A DNA stretch of 64,000 bases from Ypsolopha sequella. Taxonomy: Eukaryota > Arthropoda > Insecta > Lepidoptera > Ypsolophidae. The stretch lies in NCBI GenBank assembly GCA_934047225.1, contig OW203989.1, positions 7,105,977 through 7,169,976 on the forward strand, in the 5' to 3' direction. A program made the position numbers and the translations under genes. Under the pieces are notes generated by a model, which searched no databases, was not told the origin of the DNA, and saw only the letters and a list, made by a program, of their open reading frames with translations. The stretch's first letter is position 1; every line of letters begins with the position of its first letter. Positions 23,711 through 36,189 of the stretch are shown here, one piece after another.

Positions 23711-24186
23711 TTAAGGCCCTTAATATCGCCAAATGGGTACTTTCTAAAGCCTACTCCTCTTTTATGGCCAAACCAAAAATATTGAAAAAAATGTATTATG
23801 GATTATCAACTCTAGGACGACATATGCAACATTTTTCTTTTTCGTACCACCAAAACTTCTGTATGAAAAATTGTTTCAACTGAATGGTGTTTTTTTAGCT
23901 TGAATTTCCTACTGCTCCTAAGCAGCTTAGGTGATTTAATTCATTTATGCTTTGATAAATAGATAAACTTGATAGCTATAAATATAAGATAGAATTATTA
24001 TATGGAACAATGACGCCCATGTGAAAAGTATTATTTTCTCCTATTTTGCCCTTTCAAGGACACAGCGAGCGTCGTAACAGTCACCACGTGTTGTGCACTG
24101 ATTTGAACGTTATTTCAATGTCGTTTCCGTCGATATTCTTACAGACAAACATCGAGCTGCTAATTTGGCGACGGTAATCGCCTTAA
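23711..24186 (+). mobile_element. Family D MITE, copy 2
   Basis: TTAA at 23711-23714 and 24183-24186, ends TTAAGGCCC and GTAATCGCCTTAA. It is the best-preserved family D copy. Confidence 0.8.
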
Positions 24187-24259
24187 GTTGTAAGCAAACA
24201 AAACAAAAATGCAATAGTTATTTTTGATTGTATATAATATCTATACAACAACTTCATAA

Positions 24260-24650
24260 TAGTAGTTTATGCTACAAGGGCGCAAAGGAATAAATTACGA
24301 GGACGATTTAAAACACGAGCATAGCGAGTGTTTTAAACGTAACCGAGTAATTTATTGCTTTTACGCCCGTGTATCATACTACATTTTTCAATGCATAGTG
24401 TGAGGAAATGAAAACAAATATAATCTTGTGAACTTTAAATTATAATTGGCTCAAAAGGACTGTATCCAGAACCGTTAAACAGTGGAAAAAAAGTATAACG
24501 TCTATGGTACACAGGAAAGGCTGCAGGTTAGCCAACCATTGTAAACAAATTAAAAAAAAAAAAAAAATAAAGCTCTAGGGCAAAATAATCGACTTTCTGT
24601 TCGGTTTTGATGCATAAAAAGTGGGCCTTTACGAGCACATGCATTGAAAA
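24260..24650 (+). mobile_element. Family B repeat, copy 2
   Basis: Same ends and near-identical body as 18507-18899. Confidence 0.8.
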
Positions 24651-24861
24651 AGTATTGTTTCATATTCACAGTTCACGTGGTGTTGTGTCTGTATAATGTC
24701 ACATACAAAATTGCCGCTATTAATTGTAATTCCAACACAATGTTAGCATTTAATCAAGTAGTAATTATTCTTGTAATCCCGTACATCACTAGCGAAATGA
24801 CGTCATGTTGTTTATTTTATCCTCTGTGTTCTAACAACATTTTGACAAAAACAGTAAATTT

Positions 24862-25243
24862 GTTGAAGGGTAATTAATTTCGGATTGAATTAGAATTAGT
24901 TTCAGTCTGCCTACGTGACTTTAAATTGTATGAAGTTATATTAAGAGGATGGCATACCCTAGCAACTTTTTTTGTTACCGGTCCAGCACAATAAGTCTAA
25001 TGGCAAAGACCTTATTTGCTTTTCATAGAGGCGATTATATGTTGGCTCTTTCGCCTCTTTTTCTTGGATGCGTAATACTAGTGATCACGCAGCGAAACAA
25101 CAAATTGGTGTGTTTTTAGCTAATACTGAAATATTTTCAGGTGTCCCGTTAATTTTTTGAAGGGTAATTAATTTTGGCTTGAAAAAGAATTAGTTTCAGT
25201 CTGTCTGTTTGTCTGACTTTAAATTGTATGAAGTTGTATTAAA
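24862..25243 (+). repeat. Pair of ~88-bp direct repeats
   Basis: 24862-24950 and 25155-25243 share GAAGGGTAATTAATTT, GAATTAGTTTCAGTCTG and CTTTAAATTGTATGAAGTT. The spacer has no recognised content. Confidence 0.65.
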
Positions 25244-25525
25244 ATTTAAAAGTAATAATTTATGCGTTTTTTTTGAACACATTATTGCCTATCTTGAAAT
25301 ACAAAGTTTAAAACCCATCTCATAATAAAACTGTGTACAGTCAGTCTCCACGCAACTCTTAACGTCCTATATACAATTCGTGTCAACTCAGAATGCGGTT
25401 GTATGCAGAGTCATATTATTTTTAATGAAACGAAGTTGGCTGACGTTCACTGAGTTGTTTTTTTTATTAAAAACTTAACAATAAATAATTTGTCACAAAA
25501 GAAATTACTTACACAATCGATTTTA

Positions 25526-25690
25526 TAATAAAGCGGATTCTGAAGGCTTTAATTTTAGTTTAAGTGCTGTCAAAACTTAAATATTTCCATAGTAATTTAG
25601 ATTCTGTGCCCAGCACTTAAGGACTATTTTTAATTAAGAATATACAGTTTTGACAGCACTAAAACTAAGCCTTTAGAAATGGCTTTATTA
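25526..25690. mobile_element. Foldback MITE (TAATAAAGC ends)
   Basis: Left arm TAATAAAGCGGATTCTGAAG and right arm ending GGCTTTATTA pair. The inner arms share AGTGCTGTCAAAACT in inverted form. Confidence 0.75.
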
Positions 25691-25837
25691 TCTTACTAAG
25701 TATTTTTTTAACTCTTTTAATTGTACTTCAACTTTGAAATGCGCGTACCTTTTACATTAACAGATTTAGATGCTTATGCAATCACTATGTTCAATATCTC
25801 ACATAATTAATGTTGAACTTTATGTACAAGTATCATT

Positions 25838-26829
25838 GGCAGTTCGATGTTTGTCGGTACGAATATCGACGGAAACTACATTGAAATAACGTTCATATCA
25901 GCGTGCAATGCTTAGTGGTTGTTACGTACGACGCGACGCTTGGTGCGTCCTTGATAGGGCGAAATAGGAAAAAATAATCTTTTTCACATGGACGTGATTG
26001 TTCGATTGAATAATCCTATGTTATGGTTTTTGGCTATCAAGTTTATCTATTTATCAAAGCATAAATTAATTAAATACATGAACACACCTTCTCTCACACA
26101 AACACTAACAAACACATCTCCAATTTATTTTAGTTTTTCTCGAATTGCATGCATTTTTTTCCCTGTTGTTTTTAGTCTTATATATTTGTTTTGTGTAAAT
26201 ACCTGTTTTTCGCATAATTATGCTCTGCTCCACACCAAAAGAGCCGGGGTGTGCTGAAAACCAGCGCTGGGGATCTCCTACAGGATAACCAGTACCTTAG
26301 CTGAGCTCTCTCCCTTTGTCAAATATGTTGTTTTGTATATATTCGTGTTAATTTAATGTATTTTTGTCCCAACGTTGTCAGATTGTACACGGTGATGATG
26401 GTAATGGGACAACTGGAACCAACATACTAGTATCACTTGTCCCATGGGACTACTGCAACGAAATCGTGTCAGTTGTCCCATAATGGGACAACACAATGGG
26501 ACAAGTGGGACAGACAGCCTATATATACCTGTGTATTTTTGTTTCATGTTTTTTTTTACAATAAATGTACCTTATTCTATTCTTATTCTTAAATCGACCA
26601 AGCCGCTTAGTAGCAGTAGGGAATTCAAGCCATAAAACACCATTCGGTTGAAATTTTTTTTTCATATAGAAGTTTTGGTGGTTTGAAAAAGAAAAATGTT
26701 GCATGAGACAACTCTTAGAGTTGATAATAAATTATTTCAATATTTTTGGTTTGCTCATATAAACGAGGAGCAGGCTTTTGAAAGAACCCATTTAGTGATA
26801 CCTAAGCCCCTTAATATTATTTTAGTACA
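25838..26829 (-). mobile_element. Family D copy 3, split by a retroposon
   Basis: The two halves (25838-26070 and 26595-26829) together form one reverse-oriented family D copy. The break carries the insert 26076-26588. Confidence 0.75.
26076..26588 (+). mobile_element. 513-bp retroposon with (TTATTC)n tail
   Basis: Flanked by TTAAAT on both sides (26070-26075, 26589-26594). Ends with AATAAATGTACC and a TTATTC tail, the mark of a polyadenylated retroposon. Contains GAAAACCAGCGCTGGGGA, shared with 40390-40460, and at 26400-26515 a cluster of GTCCCA/TGGGAC motifs in both orientations. No protein is seen. Confidence 0.7.
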
Positions 26830-27009
26830 AAAAGAGAACTGATTTTCGTTTCGATCTTTTTACGATTGCTTTTTAATTTTTTCCTTGACAAAAAGACTTT
26901 TTCTTTTTGTTAAAACTTCTTCCGGTAACTTTCGGACTTCCCTTCTTTTTCTCCTCAGGCGTCATAAACTTTGACGCGAAAGGACTCGTATATTTATACA
27001 TACAGGGTG

Positions 27010-27646
27010 TTAAGATGATGCTGTGGAAGCCGGAAACTGGCGATAGTACTCGTCCATATGAACAAATTTTACTACATATGAAACCAACTCTTAAATAGCG
27101 AAAAAGAAATCAGCTGTTCCATAAAAATATTACATACCGTTACCCAGGGATATAACGGAGCTCCGCCTCCGCATCCGCAAGTGCAGAACTTCCGCATAAA
27201 TTCATGACTCCGCCTCCGCAACTTTCAAAACGGAGGTTTAGCGGAGTGGAGCTGGATTAATCTATGATCCACTGCGAAATAGATTGGATGCAGATAAAGC
27301 CGCAAAGCTGCTTTTCTTGAAATATAATTTGCCTCTTTTGGAATTTAATTATAATTAATAATTATAAACAATTTTTAGTATAAAAAAATTCAATAGTAAG
27401 TTTTCGTATTTTTTTTTTACCTCCGCCTCCGCCTCCGTTAACCTCCGCCTGCGCGGAGGTTGAGTTTTGGACCTCCGCCTCCGCTTCCGCCTCCGTTAAC
27501 TGACCTCCGTTACATCCCTGCCTTTACCTACTCAACCAAAATGTAAATATAATTTTTTTTATACGATTTTAAGCATTTTTACACGAAAATTTGTTTATTT
27601 GGACGAGTACTATAGCCAGTTTCCAGCTGCCACAACATCATCTTAA
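27010..27646. mobile_element. Family E MITE interrupted by a hAT-like element
   Basis: TTAA at 27010-27013 and 27643-27646 with the family E arms (GAAGCCGGAAACTGGCGATA and its complement). Split by the insert 27145-27520. Confidence 0.8.
27145..27520. mobile_element. Non-autonomous hAT-like element rich in CCTCCG
   Basis: Ends CAGGGATATAACGGAG and CTCCGTTACATCCCTG, with 8-bp flanks CCGTTACC and CCTTTACC (7 of 8 match), as expected for hAT. Both subterminal regions carry runs of CCTCCG and its complement. No transposase. Confidence 0.8.
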
Positions 27647-28239
27647 CACCTTGTAGAATATATCGTATAACCAACACAAACTTTTTTATTTCAGAAAAGA
27701 TAAGATATAGGCCGATAAAGCGGGAGTTTTATTAGGAAACCCTAGCTAGGATAATCTAATAAGTCTTTTATTGTGAACCTACGTTTAAATTATTTAAATT
27801 AGTTTTAATAACGTTTAAATTAGTATTCTGTTATTGTAAGCCTACGTTTAAATTATCATGCACGTGCCTACTATCAGCCAGATTCTGTGTAAAAGCCACA
27901 ATATCTACTAATTTGAATACAAAAGGCATTGCTTTTGTAATAAAAAAGGATTTTCGGCCCAGAGAGCGATAAAATAGATGAATAGATAACACAGGCCAAC
28001 AAAAACACGCATTTTTTGGTTAGCTTTATTGTAAATGGTAGTGAAAAATTACTTCAAAAGCAAAGAAAGTCATTTTATTTGTATTTAGTATTTTTTACAA
28101 AAATTGAGCTCTCACGTCATAAATCTTTAGAGAAAATCGTTAGCACCAAAAACCTTGTTGCCCTGTGAAATAAATTCTCAATTTTTATATACCTGAGAAT
28201 TTAATTTACACATATAAGGGGACTTTAATTTATATAGTC

Positions 28240-28465
28240 AAATTTGTACTGGAGACATGGTAAGTGATCAGAACCACGGTTGAATGACACTTTGCAAAAT
28301 ACGAAGTACATTAAATTTGTGTCCCTGTACTTGTAAACAACCTCAAGTCAATTAGTATACTTAAATTTTATTTTGCGTTTTTTATGAAACCTTGTTAATC
28401 ACTTACAAAGTATCCAGTATGAATTTGGCTAAATCAATCGAAGTCACTTTGTATAAGTGACTTTA
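28240..28465. mobile_element. Diverged foldback relative of 58650-58918
   Basis: Shares CTGGAGACATGGTAAGTGATCAG-type sequence on the left and CACTTACAAAGTATCCAGTA plus AAGTCACTTTGTATA on the right. Confidence 0.5.
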
Positions 28466-28471
28466 TTTCCA

Positions 28472-28850
28472 TTCGAATGGGCGGAGGTAGGCATGTATTT
28501 ATATGTATATGTAACCTATTAGTATGTAGTATATAGGATGGGATTTGGTCGGCCGACTGGATTCGTGCTGGGGGCTCGGTTGGTGATCATTGAACCTTGT
28601 TCCTGGTCCCTGGCCGGGTCTCCGATATGGGTTCGGGCGGCTGATTGGATTTTACCTTGTATAATATATATTTTACCTATCATTTAAATCGTAAATATAT
28701 TGCTACATAAATTAAATAAACTCTTAATTTAGTTCATGTACATTTATTATTTTATTACATATATTTTCTTTGTTAGATTAAACTTGACGTGTAAAAAGTG
28801 TATATATCTATACCTGCTTTGTAAAATAAACTATTTGAATTTGAATTTAT
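28472..28850 (+). mobile_element. LINE 3' end, copy 1
   Basis: Matches the 3' untranslated part of the LINE at 36190-37256: GGGCGGAGGTAGGCATGTAT, GGCCGGGTCTCC, and a TTGAAT-type tail. 5'-truncated, with no ORF left. Confidence 0.75.
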
Positions 28851-29466
28851 CAGTCTTTTAATTTTGAGTTTACCAAGATGGAAATGCGTTGTCCTCTATA
28901 AAATGTCAGGTTATCCATACTACAAAAAATATTTTTTTTAGTCATCCATACACATTCAATGCAACATAGTTAAACCTGTATATTATCTGTGGTTAAACGA
29001 GCATTCAAGGTCATTTTGTTTCAATATAGTTTACTCTAAAAGCATTTGTTAGTGGTTTTTTTTTCCTTTTTTCCAAGGTGAGTAAGGTTTTATTACTGAA
29101 CTGTTCTGCAATGAAGATTAAATTAAATGATAAAACTAACAATAAAAAAGTTCAGACAACAAAAACTAGATGGCGCTGAACGAAGCTACATCGCGATATA
29201 GTTGTATATTCACGAGACACACATTATCGCAATGTCATTCCAGCAACACCGGACGTAAAATCGTCGGTGAAATCAGTATTTTTACATGGTTCCACAAGTA
29301 AAATTGTTGGCAACCATTATTGATTGACTATATGATAGATATGATGATAATTACATATAATAATTTATTATATAGATTAATTAATGTATTTATAAGGATA
29401 CGTTCAATAGTCAGTAGTGAGTGATAGTATTAACCTAACGGTACTTAAACAAAAATATAAAAACAA

Positions 29467-29694
29467 ACATATTGCAATTTGTAATGCAAAATTGCAAACA
29501 AATGAAAGGAAGCGTTGGCTATTATGTTATGTAATTCTAACATCACCCCACCCTGGCTGGAATTAAAGGGACTTGAGTTGACATATTGCAATTTGTAATG
29601 CAAAATTGCAAACAAATGAAAGGAAGCGTTGGCTATTATGTTATGTAATTCTAACATCACCCCACCCTGGCTGGAATTAAAGGGACTTGAGTTG
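29467..29694. repeat. Exact tandem duplication, 2 x 114 bp
   Basis: 29467-29580 and 29581-29694 appear base-for-base identical. Because 114 is a multiple of 3, a minus-strand frame reads through both copies as a repeated 38-residue peptide; I do not take that frame as a gene. Confidence 0.9.
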
Positions 29695-29984
29695 AGATTA
29701 AGTGAAAAGAAAATAAATACGGACATATAAAACATAACTTTGCATTTCCAGAAATAACATAATAATAATCATTAATTTATAATCTTTATTGCTAGAAACA
29801 TGTATTAAGAGAATAGTCCTCACAAAAAATCGTCCCCGCAAAACCATAATTTATTCTTCCTTGTTTGAAGAATTTAGCAATCTAACATTACTTAAAAAAA
29901 ATGTATTTCTGCCTAGAATATAATACACATTCTTATTGAAATAGAATCTTCAGGAGGCATTCTAATATTGGGAAATAAAAAATC

Positions 29985-30497
29985 GGCCAAGTGCAAGTCA
30001 GTCTCGCGTATCTAGGGTTCCGTATCTAGGATGATATATTTAACTTTGTCATTTTTTTTCCGTGAATTTCTCAACCGCTGTATTTTTTCTGTAATCTTTA
30101 TGTTAACACATATTACCATGATTTTTTTTCATATTTTTTGTTCCAGCGGTTTTGGAGATACGGGGATAATTTTTGGAGATAATTTCTCGAAATCAGTGCC
30201 AGTAAATATAAAAAGTATATATTTTTATAATCAACTTTTTAATAACTACAATTTGATATCCTTATTGTATTTTTAGGACAATATTTTTTATTTTCCTTAC
30301 TTTTGTCTTGGAAATATTTTGAAATATTTTTTTTTTTACTTCGTAATATGTGGGCAAATTAATGCTATTTTCGAGCCAAATTTCAAGTCTTTATCTTTAA
30401 TGGTGCTAAAGTTATGAGGCCGTGACATACGGACGGAGGGACAACGGAGTCTCAATAAAGGTTCCTTTTGTACCTTTTAGGTACCACGGAACCCTAG
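29985..30497 (+). mobile_element. Family C repeat, full-looking copy
   Basis: From GGCCAAGTGCAAGTCAGTC and CTAGGGTTCCGTA to ACCTTTTAGGTACCACGGAACCCTAG-type ends. It is the uninterrupted reference for the copy split by the Penelope-like insert at 43.6-44.4 kb. Confidence 0.75.
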
Positions 30498-31234
30498 AAA
30501 CCAAAGTTTGCTTAAAAAAAAGTTTTCATGTCATTGTTTAAGATTATTTAAGCAAATACATTTTATTTATGGATTCAAATATGTATAACGAACCGATATT
30601 TCATACAACATTTTTTTTTAATAAAAAAAATTGTGAAATATGTTATCATTTTGATTTTTTTCCAGAAGCCGTCCTGCGGGTCTTTTTGCATGGAGTAACT
30701 AAACAGTGATCGATACAAGCGTGACCTAGCCTCGAGTAACTCGAGCCGGGCTCTTAAAGAATAAATAACATACTTATCCAAAAAAAAAAAAAAAAAATAC
30801 ACAACACAGTAACTGATCATAAAATATAATTTCATAAGATCGAGTTTCTAATCTAAATTTGTTTAAAATATACTTTGTACACATACGAGGAACTTAGTAA
30901 GCACGCTTCGTTCTTACTTTGTCTATCCCTTAGCATTTTCGAATAATCAAGTTGCAAATTCCGAAGTTAGGACTTTTTACCAAGGTTAGTTTGTTGTTTT
31001 CAACAAGATTATAAAGTTCAAGTAAATTTGTAGCGTGCTTCAATGCAATTTATTTACGTAAAACTAGGTAATGTTGTGAAATAGCGCCTGCCCATCTGAT
31101 AATAGTGTTTGTGTTAATGACTTTTATATTGCTATACATATATTTAGAGGCGCTGACAAAAAAAATGCTGGCCAGAGCTGATGTCTCCTGATAGAGGCCT
31201 ATTAGTAACAAGAATTCACTTAGATTTTTAATTC

Positions 31235-31640
31235 GAAAACCATTTCGAGATTTAGGTTTAATAGTACATATTTTAGAAATTGTCGTCTAAAAAACCTCAT
31301 GATGAAAAATATTTTTACAAAAATCTGCAACTTCCATTTGCCTTCGTGTGACGTCACTTAAGAAACGGCTGTTTAGAAATGTGTCCTTTCATAATAATTT
31401 GCTTCCGACTGATTTGACAGCTGGATGACAGATGAGTAGACATACAGAGACAGACCACTTTTTTTTGGTCTAAAATTCTCAAGTGTCGTCATATCGGACA
31501 ATTCTTTAAAAAATCATATAAAAAGAATGTTTAATTTATATACCCAAAATAATGAAAACTATGTCCTAAAATGAGATATGTTCTCTGAAAAAATATTGAA
31601 AAAAATATCTTTTAGAAATTAAGCTAAGGGAATTCTGTGA
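31235..31640 (+). repeat. Family F repeat, copy 1
   Basis: CCATTTCGAGATTTAGG at the left, GTGACGTCACTT in the middle and GGGAATTCT at the right. Other copies: 32600-32936 (reverse) and 37606-38073. Confidence 0.7.
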
Positions 31641-31850
31641 ACATTTCAACTGCATGGCTGCGTTGCTGCCTGCCAGCCTATAACGGCTGGCGTTGTCGTC
31701 ACCTGCATCTCATCAGTGCTCATCTCTCGCCATACTTGCCAGTTTCCCGTAGACCACGAGACATGCAACGAAACATCGGGTGTCCTTTTCGTAAAGGAAA
31801 GATAAAATATTTGATCCCGGTAAACGCGTTTATGTATATTACAAGCTGAG
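31641..31850 (+). other. GC-richer segment, possible Penelope-type tail
   Basis: Contains GCAACGAAACATCGGG, reminiscent of the GAAACGTC ends of Penelope-like elements, followed by AT-rich sequence. A weak match only. The 70-codon frame here is not recognised. Confidence 0.25.
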
Positions 31851-31888
31851 GCTGAGTTATTTTGTTGAACAACATAACAATTTTAACG

Positions 31889-32210
31889 TATTTTAGGGTT
31901 CCGTATCAGAAGGGTTAAAAACGGGGTCCTTTTACTAAGCATCAGCTGTCTGTCCGTAATGTTAAGACAAGACTTGCACGTCCAACAAATGTTAGATAAC
32001 AAATGAAAATTTAGATTTAGGTTACTTACTCATTGCCTAGATTACCTTATTGTGGTTTTGAATTTGTTATAAGTTTTAGAAAAAAATGAAAGTTCTTCGT
32101 AATATGGATGAACGGATATTTTATAGAGTACATACATTTCCATCTTCTTTCAGAACCCACTTAATTTAGTAAAATAATATCTTGCGGTTTCTTTGAAGAA
32201 AATGTTACGT
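31889..32210 (+). repeat. Family C variant
   Basis: Starts TTAGGGTTCCGTATCAGAAG. An inverted copy of the same variant is at 34985-35275. Confidence 0.6.
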
Positions 32211-32599
32211 GAGGTAGAAAAATAACACCCTAACAATTCGCTATAGTCCCTGTGCTGACAATAAAAAGTTATGCGTAAAAGCAGCAAATATAAAACACAA
32301 TATAATTCGTTCATGTTATTACTTCTGAGCATATAAACTATCTTATCCAAGTTCTTTTTTCCCCGGAAAGACAGATTTTCTTGACACGAAATAATGCTTT
32401 TCTCGGTCATCCTGTTTCCCTGATTTTCCACATCCTTGATCTTAGCTTGGATGTCTCGCTGGTCGATATGACAGGCGTGAATAGGACCGAAGTAGATAAG
32501 TTATTAAAACTTTACCGTTCGGTACGATTTTTTCTGACATGGTTTTCGTCTTGAGAATATTTAGCTAAATTGCAGAATTCAAAAAGACATATAGCAACT

Positions 32600-32936
32600 A
32601 AAGCTGTTAATCTCATACCAATTCCCACAGCTTAATAAAAAAAAAAAAATTTTTTTTTCTGGGAACATTTTTAGGACATACTCGTAGTTTTCATTATTTT
32701 GGTATATAAATTAACTATTCCTTTTTTATGATTTTTTAAAGAACAGTCCGATATGACGTATTTTGAGAATTTTAGACATTATACTGATTGTGATGTGTGA
32801 TTGCTTATAAAAAAATTAGGTCTGTCTCTGTCTGTCTACTCATCTGTCATCCATCTGTCAAATCAGTCGGAAGCAAATTATTATAAATTTATCTTGATAG
32901 CAAAGGACACATTTATAAACAGCAATTTTTCAAGAG
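32600..32936 (-). repeat. Family F repeat, copy 2
   Basis: Reverse-oriented and truncated. It abuts directly the SINE-like fragment that follows. Confidence 0.65.
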
Positions 32937-33175
32937 ACGCGGTGCCGGAACCCTCGCACGAGTGACGCCGCTGCCCGTCACCAGTCTGTTCCATATAAGG
33001 CCCGGCTATCAGGGATGGATATACCGCCATCCATCGGTCCCAGGCATGGTGGGCCTCCTGGCTTTTTGCCTGTGAGCTGTCCTCTTACTCTCCCCCGAAT
33101 CACTTCGAGGGGGTCTCTAAGTAAGATGGTGGTACCTCCACAGTTGAGCCCGGCATCAGCTCTACCATCTGATAA
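32937..33175 (-). mobile_element. SINE-like fragment
   Basis: 5' two-thirds of the 13419-13804 family in the same orientation, lacking the LINE-derived 3' end and (ATGG)n tail. Confidence 0.75.
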
Positions 33176-33276
33176 TGTACTATTAAAGTATTCTAAAGTT
33201 TATTTTACCACATTGTGAGACAAAACTGAATAGTGTGAACACAAAAGTGCTAACACAAAGAATAATACAAAATTTA

Positions 33277-33700
33277 TTAAGGCACTACGGAAAAAAAATC
33301 GCCACTTTTAGAACTTGCATATCTACTTCAGTCAATAATGTTTTATTTTGATAAAATAGTATATTATTTTTGGAATCTTTTTCTAGGAACCTGTTAAACA
33401 GAAACACGATTCGAGTAATTCAGCTCGATACAAATATTTATTGAAATGAGGTCTTTTCCGACACCAATTATTCTGGTTTAACAATTAAGAATGACATATG
33501 GACTGTAATTATATTTTATTAGATGGCTTTTAACAGTATCTAGAACCAGGTTAAACGAAGTTTTGATAGCAACTTTAGTACATTTTATATGAATAAAAAA
33601 CCGACTTTTTGCTACTTTTCCACGAATCCGTCCTTCTCGCACTGAAAGTTTTTTCGCATATAGAGTAAAAGGGATGCTAAAACTTTTACATATGTCGCCT
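33277..33700 (-). mobile_element. Family A MITE, copy 2
   Basis: TTAA at 33277-33280 and the AGTAGATATGCAAG region in reverse orientation. The right border has drifted (GTCGCCTGA). Confidence 0.7.
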
Positions 33701-33779
33701 GAAACCAAGGGGGTCCCCCAGTCCCCATACATTTTCTTGTATGGTATACACCCTATATACCCTTGGCTTTTTGATTTTT

Positions 33780-34345
33780 ATGTTATTTGTTTTGTTAGAG
33801 GCCATAAAAAAAATACATTTATTGATCTAAAAAAACACAAGCATACAAAACAAAAAACAAAATAGTAACACAAATTAAAACAGACAAAGTAACACATCTT
33901 GTAAAAAACATAATTCCTCACACCTACGCTGGCTTTGCAGCCGTCTTGCAGCATGTCAGTTACAATAATGTAATCAGGGATATATACACATATTAAACAA
34001 TAAAAAATAATAACATTGTGAACTTAATTCTAATTAGTGCACGCTTCTGTAAGTAAGGTGAGGGAGTGTGAGGGTGTGTGTGTGTGTGTTTGTAAGGATT
34101 TATGAAAGGTTTATTGGATCAGGAAATACGAGTATGTGAATGATGTATTCGGATAGTTGCAGCTATTTAACTATCTCTAAAAGTTTTATAACAAATAACA
34201 CGTAACACATAGCAGTAACACGTATTCTTTGAAAATTTCAACTGGCTACCTATCACGTCTGAAGCTGTAAACCCTTGTGACAGACAGACAGCGGACGCCA
34301 GGTAATGGATCCTGTTTGGCACCGTTCGGTTACGGAACCCTAAAA
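33780..34345. other. Non-coding, with GT microsatellite
   Basis: Holds a (GT)n run near 34075-34092 and a family C end (TTCGGTTACGGAACCCTAAA) at about 34325-34345. Confidence 0.4.
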
Positions 34346-34559
34346 ATCATGAATTCTTTTGTGATTATTCAAAATCTACGGAAACCTAAAACCGCAATAG
34401 AAAAGCAGCTGAGTGGTAAGTAATTGGCACTGAGTCGTTCGTCATTATCATATCAAAGGTTTACTTTCCGCTGCTTTCTTCCTTACAAAGCAGTATAAAA
34501 AGTTAGTGCTGTAAGTAGCAGAGCTCTAATCGAAATAAAAAAATGTGTTATTTTTCTCC

Positions 34560-34982
34560 TTAAGGCGATATGCGGAAAAAATACGGGTGTTTCTATTCTG
34601 TGTATTTCATGAAATACACGGAAAATTTCAATAAATTTCTGGTATATGCATTTTGATTATATTATCTAGGGTTTTGAAATTGGAAAACATGTTTGGATAA
34701 ATTTTCTTCCATAGAAATAATTGTTGAAATAAGGTCTTCAAACACACTTTTTCTCCTCGTTTGACGAATAGGAAATATAAATACAGAACTCAAATATATT
34801 TTATTAGGTGTGTTTTAACAATATCTAGAGACTTGGTATTTTAAATTTTGCTAGCTATTTTAGTTTTTTTTATAAAAATATAAAACCAACTTTTTTCTCT
34901 TTTGCCCTTAATCCGCTCTCGCACTGCGTGATTTTTCGCTTGGAGTGACAGTGACAAAAATTAAATTCGCATAGCCTCTTAA
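34560..34982 (-). mobile_element. Family A2 MITE, copy 2
   Basis: TTAA at both ends (34560-34563, 34979-34982), TTAAGGCGATATGCGG left and CGCATAGCCTCTTAA right. Confidence 0.8.
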
Positions 34983-34984
34983 CG

Positions 34985-35275
34985 TAAAACTTTCTTTAAA
35001 GAAACCGCAAGACATTTTACTAAATTAAATAGGTTGTATAAAAATATAGAAATGTATGTACTTTATAAAATAACCGTTCATCAATTTTTTCTAAGACTCA
35101 TAACAAATTCAAAACCACTTAAGGTAACCTAGGCAATGAATGGGTACCCATCTAACTCTAAATTTTCATTTATTATCTAACATTTGTTGGATGTGCAGGT
35201 CTTGTCTTAAACACAGTACGGACAGACAGATAAGGCTTAGTAATAGGGCCTCGTTTGGCACCCTTTGGGTACTTT
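34985..35275 (-). repeat. Family C variant, inverted copy
   Basis: Reverse complement of 31889-32210. It contains GGCTTAGTAATAGGGCC, which serves as the empty-site reference for the MITE at 60638-61088. Confidence 0.6.
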
Positions 35276-35279
35276 TACG

Positions 35280-36180
35280 GGGTGGGTCTTGAATAGCTTT
35301 TTGAAATAACAATTAACTACCCAAAAGAAAGTTTATTATTAAGTAATTACAATAAACACAAGTGTCGGCAAGGAAGATCAATACTGGTCTGAATCAAATC
35401 GGCTAAACAACAAGTATGGAAAAGTCTAACGTTTACGTCAATAAGGTCATCAATTTTATTTTATATACTTAGCTGGGAAAATTGTATCGTAACAGTACGG
35501 AACTATAAAAATGCACGAGAAGCCGGTGCAGGACGACGCCAACTCCGGTGCGAAGCGAGACGTATCACGACAATAAAGCGCATATTTGGCTGGCTGATCT
35601 AAACAAGCGCCTCACGCTTTGCCCCACGCCGTTCGAACTGTGCTGAGCGAATCTCGCCCTTTGCGTTGGAAATAATAATTATTTCTGAATACCTTAATTG
35701 TGCCTCGACTACTTGGTATTTTTTATTCTGTTTTAATTAATTAGAATATTGATGATACTTCCAAGTGGTGTATGTGCTTACTTTGCTTGTTAAATGTTCA
35801 TAAGTCACTTAACGAAGCCTCGTAAAAGTACTCGATTTTAGGGCGAAAACCCATTATTTTAAATATTCTTCTGGTCTTTAACTCGATGTTTGTGAAAAAA
35901 TCAGGGACATACACCACTTCATATTGACCGTCTAAATGAAAGCCTAAAACTAATTTGATTGAATGTTTCCACTTTCGCGAGTTACTATGGTTTTTGGATA
36001 TGTATGAAGTACGATTCGGAGCGGGTTCTTAAGTTTATGTTATTATAACTTATATTATAAGTTATATGTGTGTGGTTTTACTCCTTTAAACTTCGAATTG
36101 AATTGAATTTGAATTTGAATTTGAATTCGATGTCAAATTTATTTAATGCTCTTTTGTTCGAATTCTTCATAATATTAATG
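35280..36180. other. No gene seen; short GC-richer core
   Basis: A GC-richer stretch near 35510-35650 has no usable frame. A (TTGAAT)n microsatellite at 36095-36128 is like the tails of the LINE family at 28.5 and 37.2 kb. Confidence 0.35.
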
Positions 36181-36189
36181 TATGGTTTC

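Noticed and set aside
29445..29735. 96-codon minus-strand frame with a 38-residue internal repeat
   Set aside because: The repeat is a DNA-level 114-bp tandem duplication; no domain, and codon use follows base composition.
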